A stretch of 64,000 nt of DNA from an uncultured Opitutales bacterium (GCA_944389215.1 CALXLN010000006.1:1-64000); one strand, 5' to 3'; positions 6,924-15,784 are shown, counted from the first letter of the stretch. A program made the numbers and translations. The notes: generated by a model not told the origin, from the letters alone.

Positions 6924-9341
6924 TTATTGATAGAAACGAATGTAATCTATCTCATATTTCATTGGAAAAGCGTTTTTATCCAACTTGTCCGCGCCTTCGG
7001 GCCTAAGCGCCAGATTCAGCAAAAAATAATGCGGCCGCTGAAACGGATTTATTTTGCCGCCTTTCTCGCCGTTAATGGTTTTCGACAAATCGACTTCGTT
7101 TAGCAGGCGGTCGTCTAGATAAATGCGGATGAATTTTTCGTCCCAGTCCATACGCCAGACATGAAAGTTTGAGGCCCAATCAGGATCTCTCTTTAGAAAT
7201 TCATCTAAGGGAATTTTTGCGTTGTCCCAAACCGATTTTACGTTTTCGCCCGCGGAGCCCCATGCAGCGTTTGCAAGAATTGTCGGAACTCCGTCTATGC
7301 GGTAAAATTCCATAACATCCACCTCGCCGCAAGACGGCCAAGGATAAACATTTTCCCCGCTCTGGCTGCCTAGCGTCCAAATCGCCGGCCAAGAGGCCTT
7401 TCCAACGGGAATGCGCGCGCGGACTTCCAGCCTGCCGTACTTGTATTCTTTTTTATTTTTTGTTGTTATTGAAGCAGAAGTGAATTCTATGAATTCGCGC
7501 TCTTTTGTCCAATTCTTAGACCCTTTTTCGTAATTGGGATTGGGCTTTTTCTCAATGCGTGCCTCCAGAATTAAAAGTCCATCCTTGCAGTATGCGTTTT
7601 CAGTCTGGTACCACTGGCGCTCGCGATTGCGCACAAAACCCTGTTCGTAATTCCAAAAATCGGGATTGGGCTTGCCGTCAACGTTGAATTCGTCAGCCCA
7701 AACAAGTTTCATCTTGCGGGGAGGCTCGAGAATTTGCCCGTCTTGAAGCAGTTTTTCGCGCAATTTCGGATAATTCACGTCTTGAACGGCAATATTGGCG
7801 TCTATCGCCATAGAAGCGGCGGTAGCGGCGCTCTGGCCCAAAATCATAAACACCGGCTCCATTCTAATCGAGCCGAACGCCACGTGAGACGATGACAGCG
7901 CAACTGGAACAAAGAGGTTTGAACATTCGCTCTTTTTTGGAACTATGCTTTTGTAGCTAACCGGATAAGAGGATTTTATCCCCTTTTCAAAACCGCCTTC
8001 GTTGGCTATTTGTCCGTTGTGTATTACGCGCTCGACATGGTGGGAATCCATAGTATAGCTGCCAAGCCCGACGGAATCTTCGGCGACGGCTTTTCCGGTG
8101 CAATTTGCCTGCGTCATAACGTAGTCCGAAAGCAGCCTGCGGGCTTCGCGCACATAGAGCTCGTGCGGCCAATTGTCGGTTTCCGGAAATTCGTAGGCGT
8201 CGAGGCCGTATTCGCTTACGCGCTTGCGCAAAGATTCTGGAATAGACGGATCGTTGGCAAGAAAATACATAAAGCCCTTCTGGTAGTTTACGTGGTCCTG
8301 AAAAATCTTTTCGCGCTCGGCATAAGAGCCTTCCGCCCAGCCGAAATTTCCGCCGACATAGTCTATCGAAACGGGGCCTGCGTTGTTGCAATCGCCCTCA
8401 TTGAGCTTTACAGGGCCGTGTTTGTACCGCAAATCCCAAAAATCGGGCGACGGAGCGGCGTTGACATAGCGCTTCAGAAGTTCGTACCGCTCCACGCGGT
8501 ATTCGTCGGGCTTAGGCCAGGGAACATGCTTGCCGTCCTTCATGGCCCACGTGCGGAAACAATACGACTGAAGCTTTTTGTCGCCGACGCCCAATTTATC
8601 CACCTTTGTATCGGTAATTCCCTCGAGAAGTCCGCTGGACGGGTCTCCGGGCTTTACGTACGGGTCGAACTGGTGGCGGTACACGTGGCTCGTCTTTGAA
8701 AAGTACGTGCCGTTGTAGTCTTCGCCAAAACGCGAATTGTCTTCGCGGCCTACCATGTAGGAGATTCCCGCCCGTGCGAACAAATCGCCCTCGTAAGTGG
8801 CGTCGACAAACATTTTGCCCTTTGCGGAATTGCCGTTCTCAAAAATAATTTTCGTTATTTTAAGGCCGTCTTTCTCAACTTTGTGCAAACGGTGCTCAAA
8901 GAATACCGGCACGCCAGCCTCCGCAAGCATAGTCAAAAATGTTTTTTCAGCTTCGCTTGGGCGAAAGTGCCTCCACTTTCCCACTTTTTCAAAAAATTCT
9001 ACGGCCATGCCGCCTATGGCGTCTTTTTTGCCCAAATCGGTTTCCGTAAGTCCGGCCGAAGTAAGCCCCCCAACATGCCTTCTAAAGACATACAAAGCTG
9101 CGGTTTTCCCCATGCGCTTGGCTTGAATCGCCGCCGCGACTCCGCCGGGTGTTCCCCCGTAAACTACGACATCGTAATCCCCCTCCACTGGATTGCTTGC
9201 CTTAGGAACCGGATAATAATATTTCAATCCGGGATTCGGCGTTGAAGGCTTGGCAAGCTCCAACGCGTTCGCTTCGGCTCCGACAAACGCCAAAAATGCA
9301 AATGAGAAAGCCGCAAGTGTTGTAATTGTATGTTTATTCAT
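6924..9341 (-). CDS. Secreted fusion: FAD-dependent oxidoreductase (FAD_oxidored) plus glycoside hydrolase family 16
   Basis: A single uninterrupted 805-residue protein. Residues 1-26 form a signal peptide ('MNKHTITTLAAFSFAFLAFVGAEANA'-like, ending AEANA). Residues about 55-540 form an FAD oxidoreductase of the PF12831 type: dinucleotide motif 'VVYGGTPGGVAAA' (G62-G67), 'RRHVGGLTSAGL', 'FVDATYEGDLFARAG' and the C-terminal 'FGSIRMEPVFMILGQSAATAA'. Residues about 544-805 form a GH16 jelly roll: 'KLVWADEFN' at its start, 'YGRLEVRARIP', 'WPAIWTLG', the catalytic beta-bulge 'GEVDVMEF' with E673 as nucleophile, D675 and E678 as acid/base, and a final 'YEIDYIRFYQ'. GH16 enzymes cleave beta-1,3/1,4-glucans or galactans; the FAD part may oxidise the released or terminal sugar (inference). 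The ATG at 9377 is possible but adds 12 residues before the signal peptide. There is no frameshift or stop between the domains. Confidence 0.9.
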   Translation of the reverse strand: MNKHTITTLAAFSFAFLAFVGAEANALELAKPSTPNPGLKYYYPVPKASNPVEGDYDVVVYGGTPGGVAAAIQAKRMGKTAALYVFRRHVGGLTSAGLTETDLGKKDAIGGMAVEFFEKVGKWRHFRPSEAEKTFLTMLAEAGVPVFFEHRLHKVEKDGLKITKIIFENGNSAKGKMFVDATYEGDLFARAGISYMVGREDNSRFGEDYNGTYFSKTSHVYRHQFDPYVKPGDPSSGLLEGITDTKVDKLGVGDKKLQSYCFRTWAMKDGKHVPWPKPDEYRVERYELLKRYVNAAPSPDFWDLRYKHGPVKLNEGDCNNAGPVSIDYVGGNFGWAEGSYAEREKIFQDHVNYQKGFMYFLANDPSIPESLRKRVSEYGLDAYEFPETDNWPHELYVREARRLLSDYVMTQANCTGKAVAEDSVGLGSYTMDSHHVERVIHNGQIANEGGFEKGIKSSYPVSYKSIVPKKSECSNLFVPVALSSSHVAFGSIRMEPVFMILGQSAATAASMAIDANIAVQDVNYPKLREKLLQDGQILEPPRKMKLVWADEFNVDGKPNPDFWNYEQGFVRNRERQWYQTENAYCKDGLLILEARIEKKPNPNYEKGSKNWTKEREFIEFTSASITTKNKKEYKYGRLEVRARIPVGKASWPAIWTLGSQSGENVYPWPSCGEVDVMEFYRIDGVPTILANAAWGSAGENVKSVWDNAKIPLDEFLKRDPDWASNFHVWRMDWDEKFIRIYLDDRLLNEVDLSKTINGEKGGKINPFQRPHYFLLNLALRPEGADKLDKNAFPMKYEIDYIRFYQ

Positions 9342-9702
9342 AAGTCGGAAAAATTTTTTACCGAAAAGAGACTGCAAATCAACAATAAACTAAAAAAATT
9401 CCATAGCTTAAACCATAGCGCAAAACAATATTAAGAAACGTTATTGCTGCAAATCCACGATTGTTTTTTAGGCTAATTTGCGCGCGCATAAAAGAAAACA
9501 CCTGCCGCCCGCAGTATGAAACAGCCGCCCGAAATGCATTGTAAATTGTTTAAAAATTCTGCCGCAATTCTAATATTATTTTCAAATCCGCATTGCGCCT
9601 TCGCCATTTTATCTTCCGGCTTCCGGAAAAAAATCTTTTAAGCCATATCTTGCATGCAAGATAAAATAAATTCCCGGCTGCCGGTTTATTTTTTGCACCA
9701 AT
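9342..9702. other. Intergenic region upstream of the FAD-GH16 gene
   Basis: No gene seen. It contains a perfect 18-base palindrome at 9646-9663 and the AT-rich upstream region of the FAD-GH16 gene. No convincing -35/-10 pair was recognised. Confidence 0.5.
9646..9663. promoter_or_regulatory. Perfect 18-bp palindrome TATCTTGCATGCAAGATA, possible operator
   Basis: The 18 bases are their own reverse complement. They lie about 300 bases upstream of the FAD-GH16 start and about 110 bases past the phosphorylase stop. This is the size and symmetry of a dimeric repressor site, but nothing here shows which protein would bind. Confidence 0.35.
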
Positions 9703-9753
9703 AAAAAAACTTCATTCGAAAATCCCTCGCAAAGGAAAGCCGAATGAAGTTTT
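9703..9753 (-). terminator. Hairpin terminator of the nucleoside phosphorylase gene
   Basis: The arms AACTTCATTCG (9708-9718) and CGAATGAAGTT (9741-9751) are complementary. On the minus strand the hairpin is followed by seven T. It begins 22 bases after the stop of the phosphorylase gene. The loop of 22 bases is longer than usual. Confidence 0.75.
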
Positions 9754-9774
9754 GGAAATAATGCAAAACGAATT

Positions 9775-11109
9775 CTACGCAACGCGCTCGACAACAATCG
9801 ACGGCGGATTCGGGCGGCGCGGAGCAAGCCTGTATGCGTTGCGCAAATAGTCGATGCCGGAGTCGAGATTTGTTTCGTCGTTGTAATGGATCATAAGAAG
9901 CGGTTCGCCCTGTTTTACTTGGGTTCCGACTTTCTTAATTTCGGTAACGCCGACATACGGGTCTATTTTTCCGGATTTTGTAGTGGAAAGAATCTGGACG
10001 CCTCTTGCAATCATACCTGCGTTGATATTGTGCACATAGCCGCGTTTCGGCGCGGGAAGCTTGCGCGAATGTTTGGGCATCGGATATTTTGAGGGATCTT
10101 CCAGCCACGGAGCGGCTCCGCCTTGCATCTTTATCATTTCAAGCAATTTCTTGTATGCGGAGCCGTCTTCTATGACGCGTTCCACGGACTGTTTGGCAGA
10201 CAGCGTAGACCCCGCAACTCCCGCCAGCCTTAGAATTTCCATTCCGAGCTTAAGAACAAGCTCCTTCATATCTTCCGTGCCGTTGCCGCGCAGGAAATCT
10301 AGAGCTTCCATTACTTCAAGGCCCATTCCCACGGAATTTCCGAGAGGCTGGTTCATATCGGTAACCAACGCCACACAGCGGTGCTTCATAACCCTTGCAA
10401 CGCGCGTTATAGTGCGGGCAAGCTGCTTTGCCTGTTCCAAATCGCGCAAGAACGATCCGTTGCCCCATTTTACGTCGACAACCAACCCGTCTGCACCGAC
10501 GGCAAACTTCTTGCTCAAGACGCTTGCGGTTATTAGCGGAAGACTGGGAATGGTTGCAGTCATCTGGCGCATCTTATAAATTTTTGCGTCGACAGGCGAT
10601 ATTTTATTGTCGTGCTCGCAGACGGCGCATCCTATCTTCGACAACTGCTTAAAGAACTCGTCCAAAGACAAAGCCGTTTTGAAACCAGGTATTGAAGAAA
10701 GCTTATTGTGGACCGTAATTACAAAATCTTCATCGTTGCTTGACATCCCCGGCACCACAACTCCGCAAGCTGCGCCTATTGCCGAAAGAATCATAGTAGT
10801 TTTATCGCCGACACCGCCGGTAGAATACTTGGCAACCTTTGGGCGGGTTATGCTGGAAAGCTCTAAAGTTTCGCCCGTCAAAATCATTTCATCGGCGAAA
10901 ACTGCAGTTTCCTGCGCAGCCATATCCTTGAAAAATATAGCCATAATAAGCGCCGCCATCTGATAATCGGGCATATCGTCGTCCAAAATGGAATCTACAA
11001 TATTTCTTACTTCGTCTTCCGTAAATTCATGACCCTCGCGTTTCTTTTCTATGAGATACGCATACGAAGGCTTTGATGGTACTTTGCCTGTCAGTTTTCT
11101 AATTGCCAT
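9775..11109 (-). CDS. Thymidine/pyrimidine-nucleoside phosphorylase family protein with an altered active-site loop
   Basis: A 444-residue protein with the whole architecture of the family. The alpha domain with 'HEFTEDEVRNIVDSILDDDMPDYQMAALIMAIF' is followed by the phosphate loop 'AKYSTGGVGDKTTM' (93-106), 'YKMRQMTATIPSLPLITASVLSKKFA' (R181, S196 and K200 or K201 fit the pyrimidine-binding residues), 'VTDMNQPLG' and the C-terminal alpha/beta domain. It should cleave a pyrimidine nucleoside with phosphate. Two departures are visible: the usual KHSTGG is KYSTGG, and the usual [20 protein letters not shown] is 'SSNDEDFVITVHNKLSSIPG' (122-141). Substrate or activity may differ. A good Shine-Dalgarno, TAGGAG, precedes the ATG. 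It is a single gene. Confidence 0.85.
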   Translation of the reverse strand: MAIRKLTGKVPSKPSYAYLIEKKREGHEFTEDEVRNIVDSILDDDMPDYQMAALIMAIFFKDMAAQETAVFADEMILTGETLELSSITRPKVAKYSTGGVGDKTTMILSAIGAACGVVVPGMSSNDEDFVITVHNKLSSIPGFKTALSLDEFFKQLSKIGCAVCEHDNKISPVDAKIYKMRQMTATIPSLPLITASVLSKKFAVGADGLVVDVKWGNGSFLRDLEQAKQLARTITRVARVMKHRCVALVTDMNQPLGNSVGMGLEVMEALDFLRGNGTEDMKELVLKLGMEILRLAGVAGSTLSAKQSVERVIEDGSAYKKLLEMIKMQGGAAPWLEDPSKYPMPKHSRKLPAPKRGYVHNINAGMIARGVQILSTTKSGKIDPYVGVTEIKKVGTQVKQGEPLLMIHYNDETNLDSGIDYLRNAYRLAPRRPNPPSIVVERVA

Positions 11110-11160
11110 AATTTTTCTCCTACAATATACCCCCTTTTACGGGTATTATATACTCCGTAT
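11110..11160 (-). promoter_or_regulatory. 5' region of the phosphorylase gene: TAGGAG site, small hairpin and TATAAT-like box
   Basis: Read on the minus strand: a TATAAT-like box (11150-11145), then the inverted repeat ATACCC/GGGTAT (arms 11141-11146 and 11127-11132), then TAGGAG a few bases before the ATG at 11109. The hairpin lies between box and ribosome-binding site and could be an operator. A matching -35 element is not evident. Confidence 0.4.
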
Positions 11161-11324
11161 GATATTAAGGTTGCATATTATAGCGCAAATGTCAAGTTTT
11201 TCTTATACAACGCATACGATATATATGCGCCCATTTGTTTTCTCTTATTATCGGAGAAAATCATACTCCATAAAATAAATTACGCCGTATTCCTTGAATA
11301 TATTGCTGCGGCGCATTTTGCCCG

Positions 11325-12170
11325 TCAGCGGGCTTTTCCCAGAAAAAATCTCGTACGGCGCGACGAATCAGGCAAAATTTCAATTTGCGCGAAAACTTCT
11401 TTGAATTCCTCCGCGAGTTTCCGGGGCTGCTCCAAACCGCACTCGCAAATTATGCACCCGCCGGAAGTTAAGTAGTCCGGCGCCCTAGATAGGATTATCC
11501 TAAGATCGGCGATTCCGCCGTCCGCGGACACAAGAGCAGACTTTGGGTCGTAGTTTCTAACCTCCGGCTCTGCTGAAGCGACATCCGCCTCTGAAAGATA
11601 TGGCGGATTTGCTGCAATCAAATCGAACCGTCCATCAACCCCGTCAAACCAGTCCGAAAGCATAAATGAAATATTTTTAAGGCTGTTTAATTCGGCGTTT
11701 TCGCGCGCCAGAGAGAGCGCGTCCGGACTCTTGTCCACCGCAACTATATCAGCGTTTTTATAAACCGACGCAAAAGCGCATGCTATTGCGCCGCTTCCAG
11801 TTCCCAAGTCTAATATCCTGATATTGGCTGAACGATCGGGAAAAAGCGTCTCCACAGAGATTTCGCAAAGTTCCTCCGTTTCAAATCTGGGAATGAGCGC
11901 CCTGCGGTCGGAACGCAACTTTAAGCCGAAAAATTCAACCTCGCCCAAAATATGCTGAAGCGGTTCGCGCTTTGCGCGGCGTTTCGCAAGTTCACGGAAA
12001 TCAGAAAGTTGAGATGCAGACAGTGGCTGGTCGAAGCGCAAAAACAGCTCCAGCCTTTTGCATCCCAAGACGCTTGCCAAAAGCATCTGCGCATCAATCT
12101 TTGCATTTGGGACGCCTTTGCCCGAAAAATAATCCGAGCATTTATCCAAAATTTCGAGAACCGTCTGCAC
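11325..12170 (-). CDS. prmC: Peptide chain release factor N5-glutamine methyltransferase
   Basis: A 281-residue protein with the PrmC layout. The N-terminal helical domain contains 'DAQMLLASVLGCKRLELFLRFDQPLS' and 'REPLQHILGEVEFFGLKLRSDRRALIPRFETEEL'. The SAM-binding 'ILDLGTGSGAIACAFA' and the catalytic 'AANPPYLSE' (NPPY, which holds the glutamine) follow. It methylates the glutamine of the GGQ motif of release factors. It lies four bases downstream of prfA, its substrate gene, in the order seen in many bacteria. Confidence 0.95.
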   Translation of the reverse strand: MQTVLEILDKCSDYFSGKGVPNAKIDAQMLLASVLGCKRLELFLRFDQPLSASQLSDFRELAKRRAKREPLQHILGEVEFFGLKLRSDRRALIPRFETEELCEISVETLFPDRSANIRILDLGTGSGAIACAFASVYKNADIVAVDKSPDALSLARENAELNSLKNISFMLSDWFDGVDGRFDLIAANPPYLSEADVASAEPEVRNYDPKSALVSADGGIADLRIILSRAPDYLTSGGCIICECGLEQPRKLAEEFKEVFAQIEILPDSSRRTRFFLGKAR

Positions 12171-12174
12171 TTTG

Positions 12175-13251
12175 CTACCCTATGAGCGCCTTTATGCGCT
12201 GCTGGTAATCGGCCTCTTCAAGAGCCTTTACCATATCTCCGATTTCACCGTCCATAAACTGCGGAAGAGAATGTATCGTCATTCCTATGCGGTGGTCTGT
12301 AATGCGGCTTTGGGGGAAATTGTATGTGCGTATGCGTTCCGAACGGTCTCCGGAACCTATTTGCTCGCGGCGGTTTGCGGCGTATTTGTCGTGCTCCTCC
12401 TGCTGTTTAAGTTCGAGAAGCCTTGAACGCAAAACTTTTAGAGCCTTGGTCTTGTTCTTTAATTGAGAGCGCTCGTCGGCGCACTTGACTATCATGCCTG
12501 TAGGCTTGTGGAGGATTTGCACAGCACTGTCGGTTGTGTTGACGCCCTGCCCCCCGGGGCCGCTGGCGCGGGCTATGGAAATTTCGATTTCCGACGGATC
12601 TATGTGAATGTCAACTTCCTCCGCCTCGGGAAGCACTGCGACGGTTGCCGCTGAGGTATGGATTCTGCCTTGCGCCTCGGTAACGGGAACGCGCTGAACC
12701 CTGTGGGTGCCTGATTCGTATTTCATCGAACGATATACATCCTCGCCCGAAAGCAGAAAACATATTTCCTTAAATCCGCCCGCGGGAGATTCGCTGGAAC
12801 TCAAATTTTCCACCTTCCATCCGCGCGAATCGGCGTAGCGGCAGTACATTCTGTAAAGATCCGCGGCAAAGAGCGAAGCCTCGTCCCCGCCGGTTCCTGC
12901 GCGAATTTCCACAACCGTATTGCGCGAGTCCGTAGGATCGGGCGGAAGCATCATCTTTAGAATTTCGTTTTTTAGCGGCTCCACTTGCGACTCGAGATTT
13001 GCGACATCCTCGCGCGCCATTTCCACAAATTCAGGGTCTGCGTTTTCCTCTATTATTGCCTTATTCTCGGATATTTGCTCTATAATTTTGGAAAGCTGCG
13101 CATAATCGTCGCGAAGCTTTGAAAGCTGCTGGTGCTCGCGCGAAATCGCGCTTGCGGTGCGCTGGTCCGAATAAAAATCGGGCTCTGACATCTTTGCGTC
13201 GAGATCCTTTAGGCGGGTTAAAAAAGGTTCAATGGGTGGTATGCCTTCCAT
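12175..13251 (-). CDS. prfA: Peptide chain release factor 1
   Basis: A 358-residue class I release factor. It has the catalytic GGQ motif in 'ARASGPGGQGVNTTDSAVQILH' and the RF1 stop-codon recognition tripeptide in 'HRVQRVPVTEAQGRIHTSA' (PxT type, here PVT), so it should read UAA and UAG. The length matches E. coli RF1 (360). It is first gene of a two-gene unit with prmC. The start ATG at 13251 gives 'MEGIPPIEPFLTRLKDLDAKMSEPDFY', a normal N-terminus. Confidence 0.96.
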   Translation of the reverse strand: MEGIPPIEPFLTRLKDLDAKMSEPDFYSDQRTASAISREHQQLSKLRDDYAQLSKIIEQISENKAIIEENADPEFVEMAREDVANLESQVEPLKNEILKMMLPPDPTDSRNTVVEIRAGTGGDEASLFAADLYRMYCRYADSRGWKVENLSSSESPAGGFKEICFLLSGEDVYRSMKYESGTHRVQRVPVTEAQGRIHTSAATVAVLPEAEEVDIHIDPSEIEISIARASGPGGQGVNTTDSAVQILHKPTGMIVKCADERSQLKNKTKALKVLRSRLLELKQQEEHDKYAANRREQIGSGDRSERIRTYNFPQSRITDHRIGMTIHSLPQFMDGEIGDMVKALEEADYQQRIKALIG

Positions 13252-13464
13252 CGTTTTAAAATCTCATAAAATAGACGCCGTATGCAATCTTTTTTTATGG
13301 AAGCCCGACGGAATGCCGTGCGAGAATCCCAAGAATGTTTCGCGAGCAAGCAATCCAACGGCTTTGAATCCTGCCCCAGCAACCGCGCGCATGCCGAACC
13401 AATAGAAGGGATTGAAATTTTGTTTGCCAGAAAATTGCAATGAGTTAATATACTAAAATAAACT

Positions 13465-14343
13465 ATGAAAATTTTATTTTATGCAATTTCTTTTGTTGCC
13501 GCCTTGGCAGTATCGCAAGCCGCACAGCTAAAAGTGGCCTCTTACAATATATGGATGTCTCCCGACGGCGAAATAAATGCATGGAAGGACCGCAAGGAAT
13601 CGGTGGCAAAGCTCGTGCGATACCACGATTTTGACATATTTGGCACCCAAGAAGGTTTCTTCCACCAGCTCGACGATATCAAGCAAAACGACGGCGTATA
13701 CGAATATGTCGCGCGCGGGAGGGAAAACGGAGAGCGCGAGGGCGAAACGTCGGCAATATTTTATAAGAAAGACAAATTGGAACTTTTAGACAGCGGCCAC
13801 TTTTGGTTTTCGGAAACGCCGGAAAAGTCTTCTTTGGGCTGGGACGCGATGTGCAAGCGAATTTGCTCTTGGGGGAAGTTTAAAGTCAAATCTGACGGGA
13901 AAATATTTTACTTTTTCTGCTGCCATTTCGACCATAAAGGCGATATAGCGCGCAGCAAATCCGCAACTCTTTATGTGGATATGGTGAAAAAAATTACTGG
14001 CGGAGCGCCATTCGTAGGAGTTGGAGACTTCAACCTCCCCCCTGACAAAGAGCCGATAAAGCTGATTTTAAAAGACGGGACGATTGTCGACGCCCGCAAG
14101 ATTTCCGAAACCAGCCCTTACGGCCCGCGCCTGACTTGGCATGGGAACGCCTTGCGCCCCAAGATGTCCGAACGCATCGATTATATATTTGTGTCGCCCA
14201 ACATAAAAGTATCTAGCTTCGGAGTTTTAACGGATCTTTTATCCACGGCTCCGGAGGATTTTGCCAAATCCACTCCTCCCAAAAATCCGGACATTCGCCA
14301 TCCATCCGACCATTTCCCGGTGGAGGCAAAAATACGTTTTTAA
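13465..14343 (+). CDS. Secreted endonuclease/exonuclease/phosphatase family protein
   Basis: A 292-residue protein with a signal peptide ('MKILFYAISFVAALAVSQAA') followed by an EEP-fold domain. 'LKVASYNIWM' is the first strand with the catalytic-site asparagine, 'DIFGTQEGF' carries the metal-binding glutamate, 'PFVGVGDFNLPPD' is the D-x-N motif, and 'RIDYIFVS...SDHFPVEAKIRF' carries the terminal catalytic histidine with SDH. Family members are DNases, phosphodiesterases or sphingomyelinase-like enzymes. Exported versions next to glycosidases in this group are usually uncharacterised. Probably monocistronic. Confidence 0.85.
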   Translation: MKILFYAISFVAALAVSQAAQLKVASYNIWMSPDGEINAWKDRKESVAKLVRYHDFDIFGTQEGFFHQLDDIKQNDGVYEYVARGRENGEREGETSAIFYKKDKLELLDSGHFWFSETPEKSSLGWDAMCKRICSWGKFKVKSDGKIFYFFCCHFDHKGDIARSKSATLYVDMVKKITGGAPFVGVGDFNLPPDKEPIKLILKDGTIVDARKISETSPYGPRLTWHGNALRPKMSERIDYIFVSPNIKVSSFGVLTDLLSTAPEDFAKSTPPKNPDIRHPSDHFPVEAKIRF

Positions 14344-14456
14344 CGCTTGCATAATGGGCAAAAGACAACTTGCGCAGCGCCACGCCTGCGCACAAAAAGG
14401 TTGACAAGCATTCTCTCAATCCAATTTAATCGAAAAAACACGTAACAAATTGCGCA

Positions 14457-15395
14457 ATGAAATTTTTAAGAACTATCGTCTTTATTTTCCTGGCCTCGCT
14501 TGCCGCAACGGCATTTTCGATGAACCATTTCGCGGGGAAAGTCAACCCCAAGAAGGAAGATAAAACAATGAAATGGTCCACGACAAAGTGGTACGACAAC
14601 GGAGATTTCGAGACTAAACCGCTTCCAACAAAGCCGGGGTCAAACGACAATACAACTCTGCGCTGGGGCAGTTATACCTTAACAGTGGACTGCGACGTAA
14701 ACGTGGCGTCTTTCAGCATAGGCGACGACTCCAAGCTTCTGTGCCAGAAACACAATTTTAAAACAAAGCGCAATTTCAACCTTGCCATATCTCCATACGG
14801 GGAATCCTTTGCAGAGTTTACAAGCAGCAACGTTGATATCGGAGGCAGCTTGTCGTATAGTTTCTATGAAAAGCACACAAAGGCCTCCTATGCAAATTTC
14901 AAGGCTGTGGATTCCAAAGTGAACATAAAGAACGATCTCGTCGTAATAATTCCCTACAACGGCAGGTTTAAAAATCCCGCCAAGCGCGGCGGCAAGATAG
15001 AGCTTGTGGGCAAAACTACAATGGCGTTCGGCAACGGGACGGTAATAGACTCAATCATAAAGGATATGCCGAAGGAATGGATGTTTAGATTCATATTCAG
15101 AGAAAAGGACGGAAATCTTCCGACGCTCTCCTTTGAAAAAGATGCAAACCTCGACGGCTGCGAATTTGAATTTGATATAAAAAACGCCAAACCCGGCACA
15201 TATACTTTGATCCGCATGGACAATAAAAAAAGCTCCATAGGCAAACCCAACAAGATTGTCTTGAACGGCAAAGACTACGCGTTTGGCGATGAATTTAAGG
15301 TAGGCGGAAAATCAGCAAAAATAACAATAGCGCCCTCTCCTAACTCCAAGGATATTAAAACTAAGAACGACCTAATTTTACAGATTTCAAAATAA
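14457..15395 (+). CDS. Secreted protein of unknown function, beta-rich
   Basis: A 312-residue protein with a signal peptide ('MKFLRTIVFIFLASLAATAFS'). I do not recognise the family. The mature part alternates short polar and hydrophobic stretches ('TLTVDCDVNVASFSIGDDS', 'KIELVGKTTMAFGNGTVIDSI') with a pattern expected of a beta-helix or beta-sandwich, and recalls passenger regions of PEP-CTERM or autotransporter-type proteins, but no sorting tail or barrel is present. Lysine and asparagine are abundant. A smaller secreted protein gene follows 101 bases later. Confidence 0.6.
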   Translation: MKFLRTIVFIFLASLAATAFSMNHFAGKVNPKKEDKTMKWSTTKWYDNGDFETKPLPTKPGSNDNTTLRWGSYTLTVDCDVNVASFSIGDDSKLLCQKHNFKTKRNFNLAISPYGESFAEFTSSNVDIGGSLSYSFYEKHTKASYANFKAVDSKVNIKNDLVVIIPYNGRFKNPAKRGGKIELVGKTTMAFGNGTVIDSIIKDMPKEWMFRFIFREKDGNLPTLSFEKDANLDGCEFEFDIKNAKPGTYTLIRMDNKKSSIGKPNKIVLNGKDYAFGDEFKVGGKSAKITIAPSPNSKDIKTKNDLILQISK

Positions 15396-15496
15396 AATTT
15401 CGCAAGAAATTTAAATGCCGCGCGCGGAGAGTTTTTATATTGTGCGCGTTTTTACCCCTCAAAAATAACAAATAACGACCCCATCTGATAATTACT

Positions 15497-15784
15497 ATGA
15501 AACGATCTATTCTGCTTGCCATAGCGGTCTTCTCTCTTTGCGTGCCACAAATGTACGCGGAAAAAGACCTTTCCGAAAAGAACTATGACGCAAAACACGC
15601 AATGTCGACCTACGTAAAGACATTCCAAGCCGGAACCTTAAATGATCTTGAAGGAATGATAAACGCCTACGCGCACAAATTGGGCAAGAAAATACTTTCC
15701 GCTTCAATAACATCCAACAAGGATTCGTCCTTGGGCGGAGAATACCAATATACTGCAATTGTTACTTTGGCCTCGCCAAATTAA
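15497..15784 (+). CDS. Small secreted protein of unknown function
   Basis: A 95-residue protein with a clear signal peptide ('MKRSILLAIAVFSLCVPQMYA'), leaving a mature chain of about 74 residues: helix-prone 'MSTYVKTFQAGTLNDLEGMINAYAHKLGKKILSASI', then a beta strand 'YQYTAIVTLAS' at the end. No family recognised, and no cysteines in the mature part. It follows the beta-rich secreted protein on the same strand and may share a transcript. Confidence 0.6.
   Translation: MKRSILLAIAVFSLCVPQMYAEKDLSEKNYDAKHAMSTYVKTFQAGTLNDLEGMINAYAHKLGKKILSASITSNKDSSLGGEYQYTAIVTLASPN

Noticed and set aside
8010-8699. Open plus-strand frame of 229 codons
   Set aside because: Antisense shadow of the FAD domain of the GH16 fusion protein.
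11310-11335. GCCCG-TCAG-CGGGC-TTTT hairpin as terminator of prmC
   Set aside because: The T-run lies on the plus strand, the wrong side for the minus-strand prmC, and the hairpin overlaps its stop codon.
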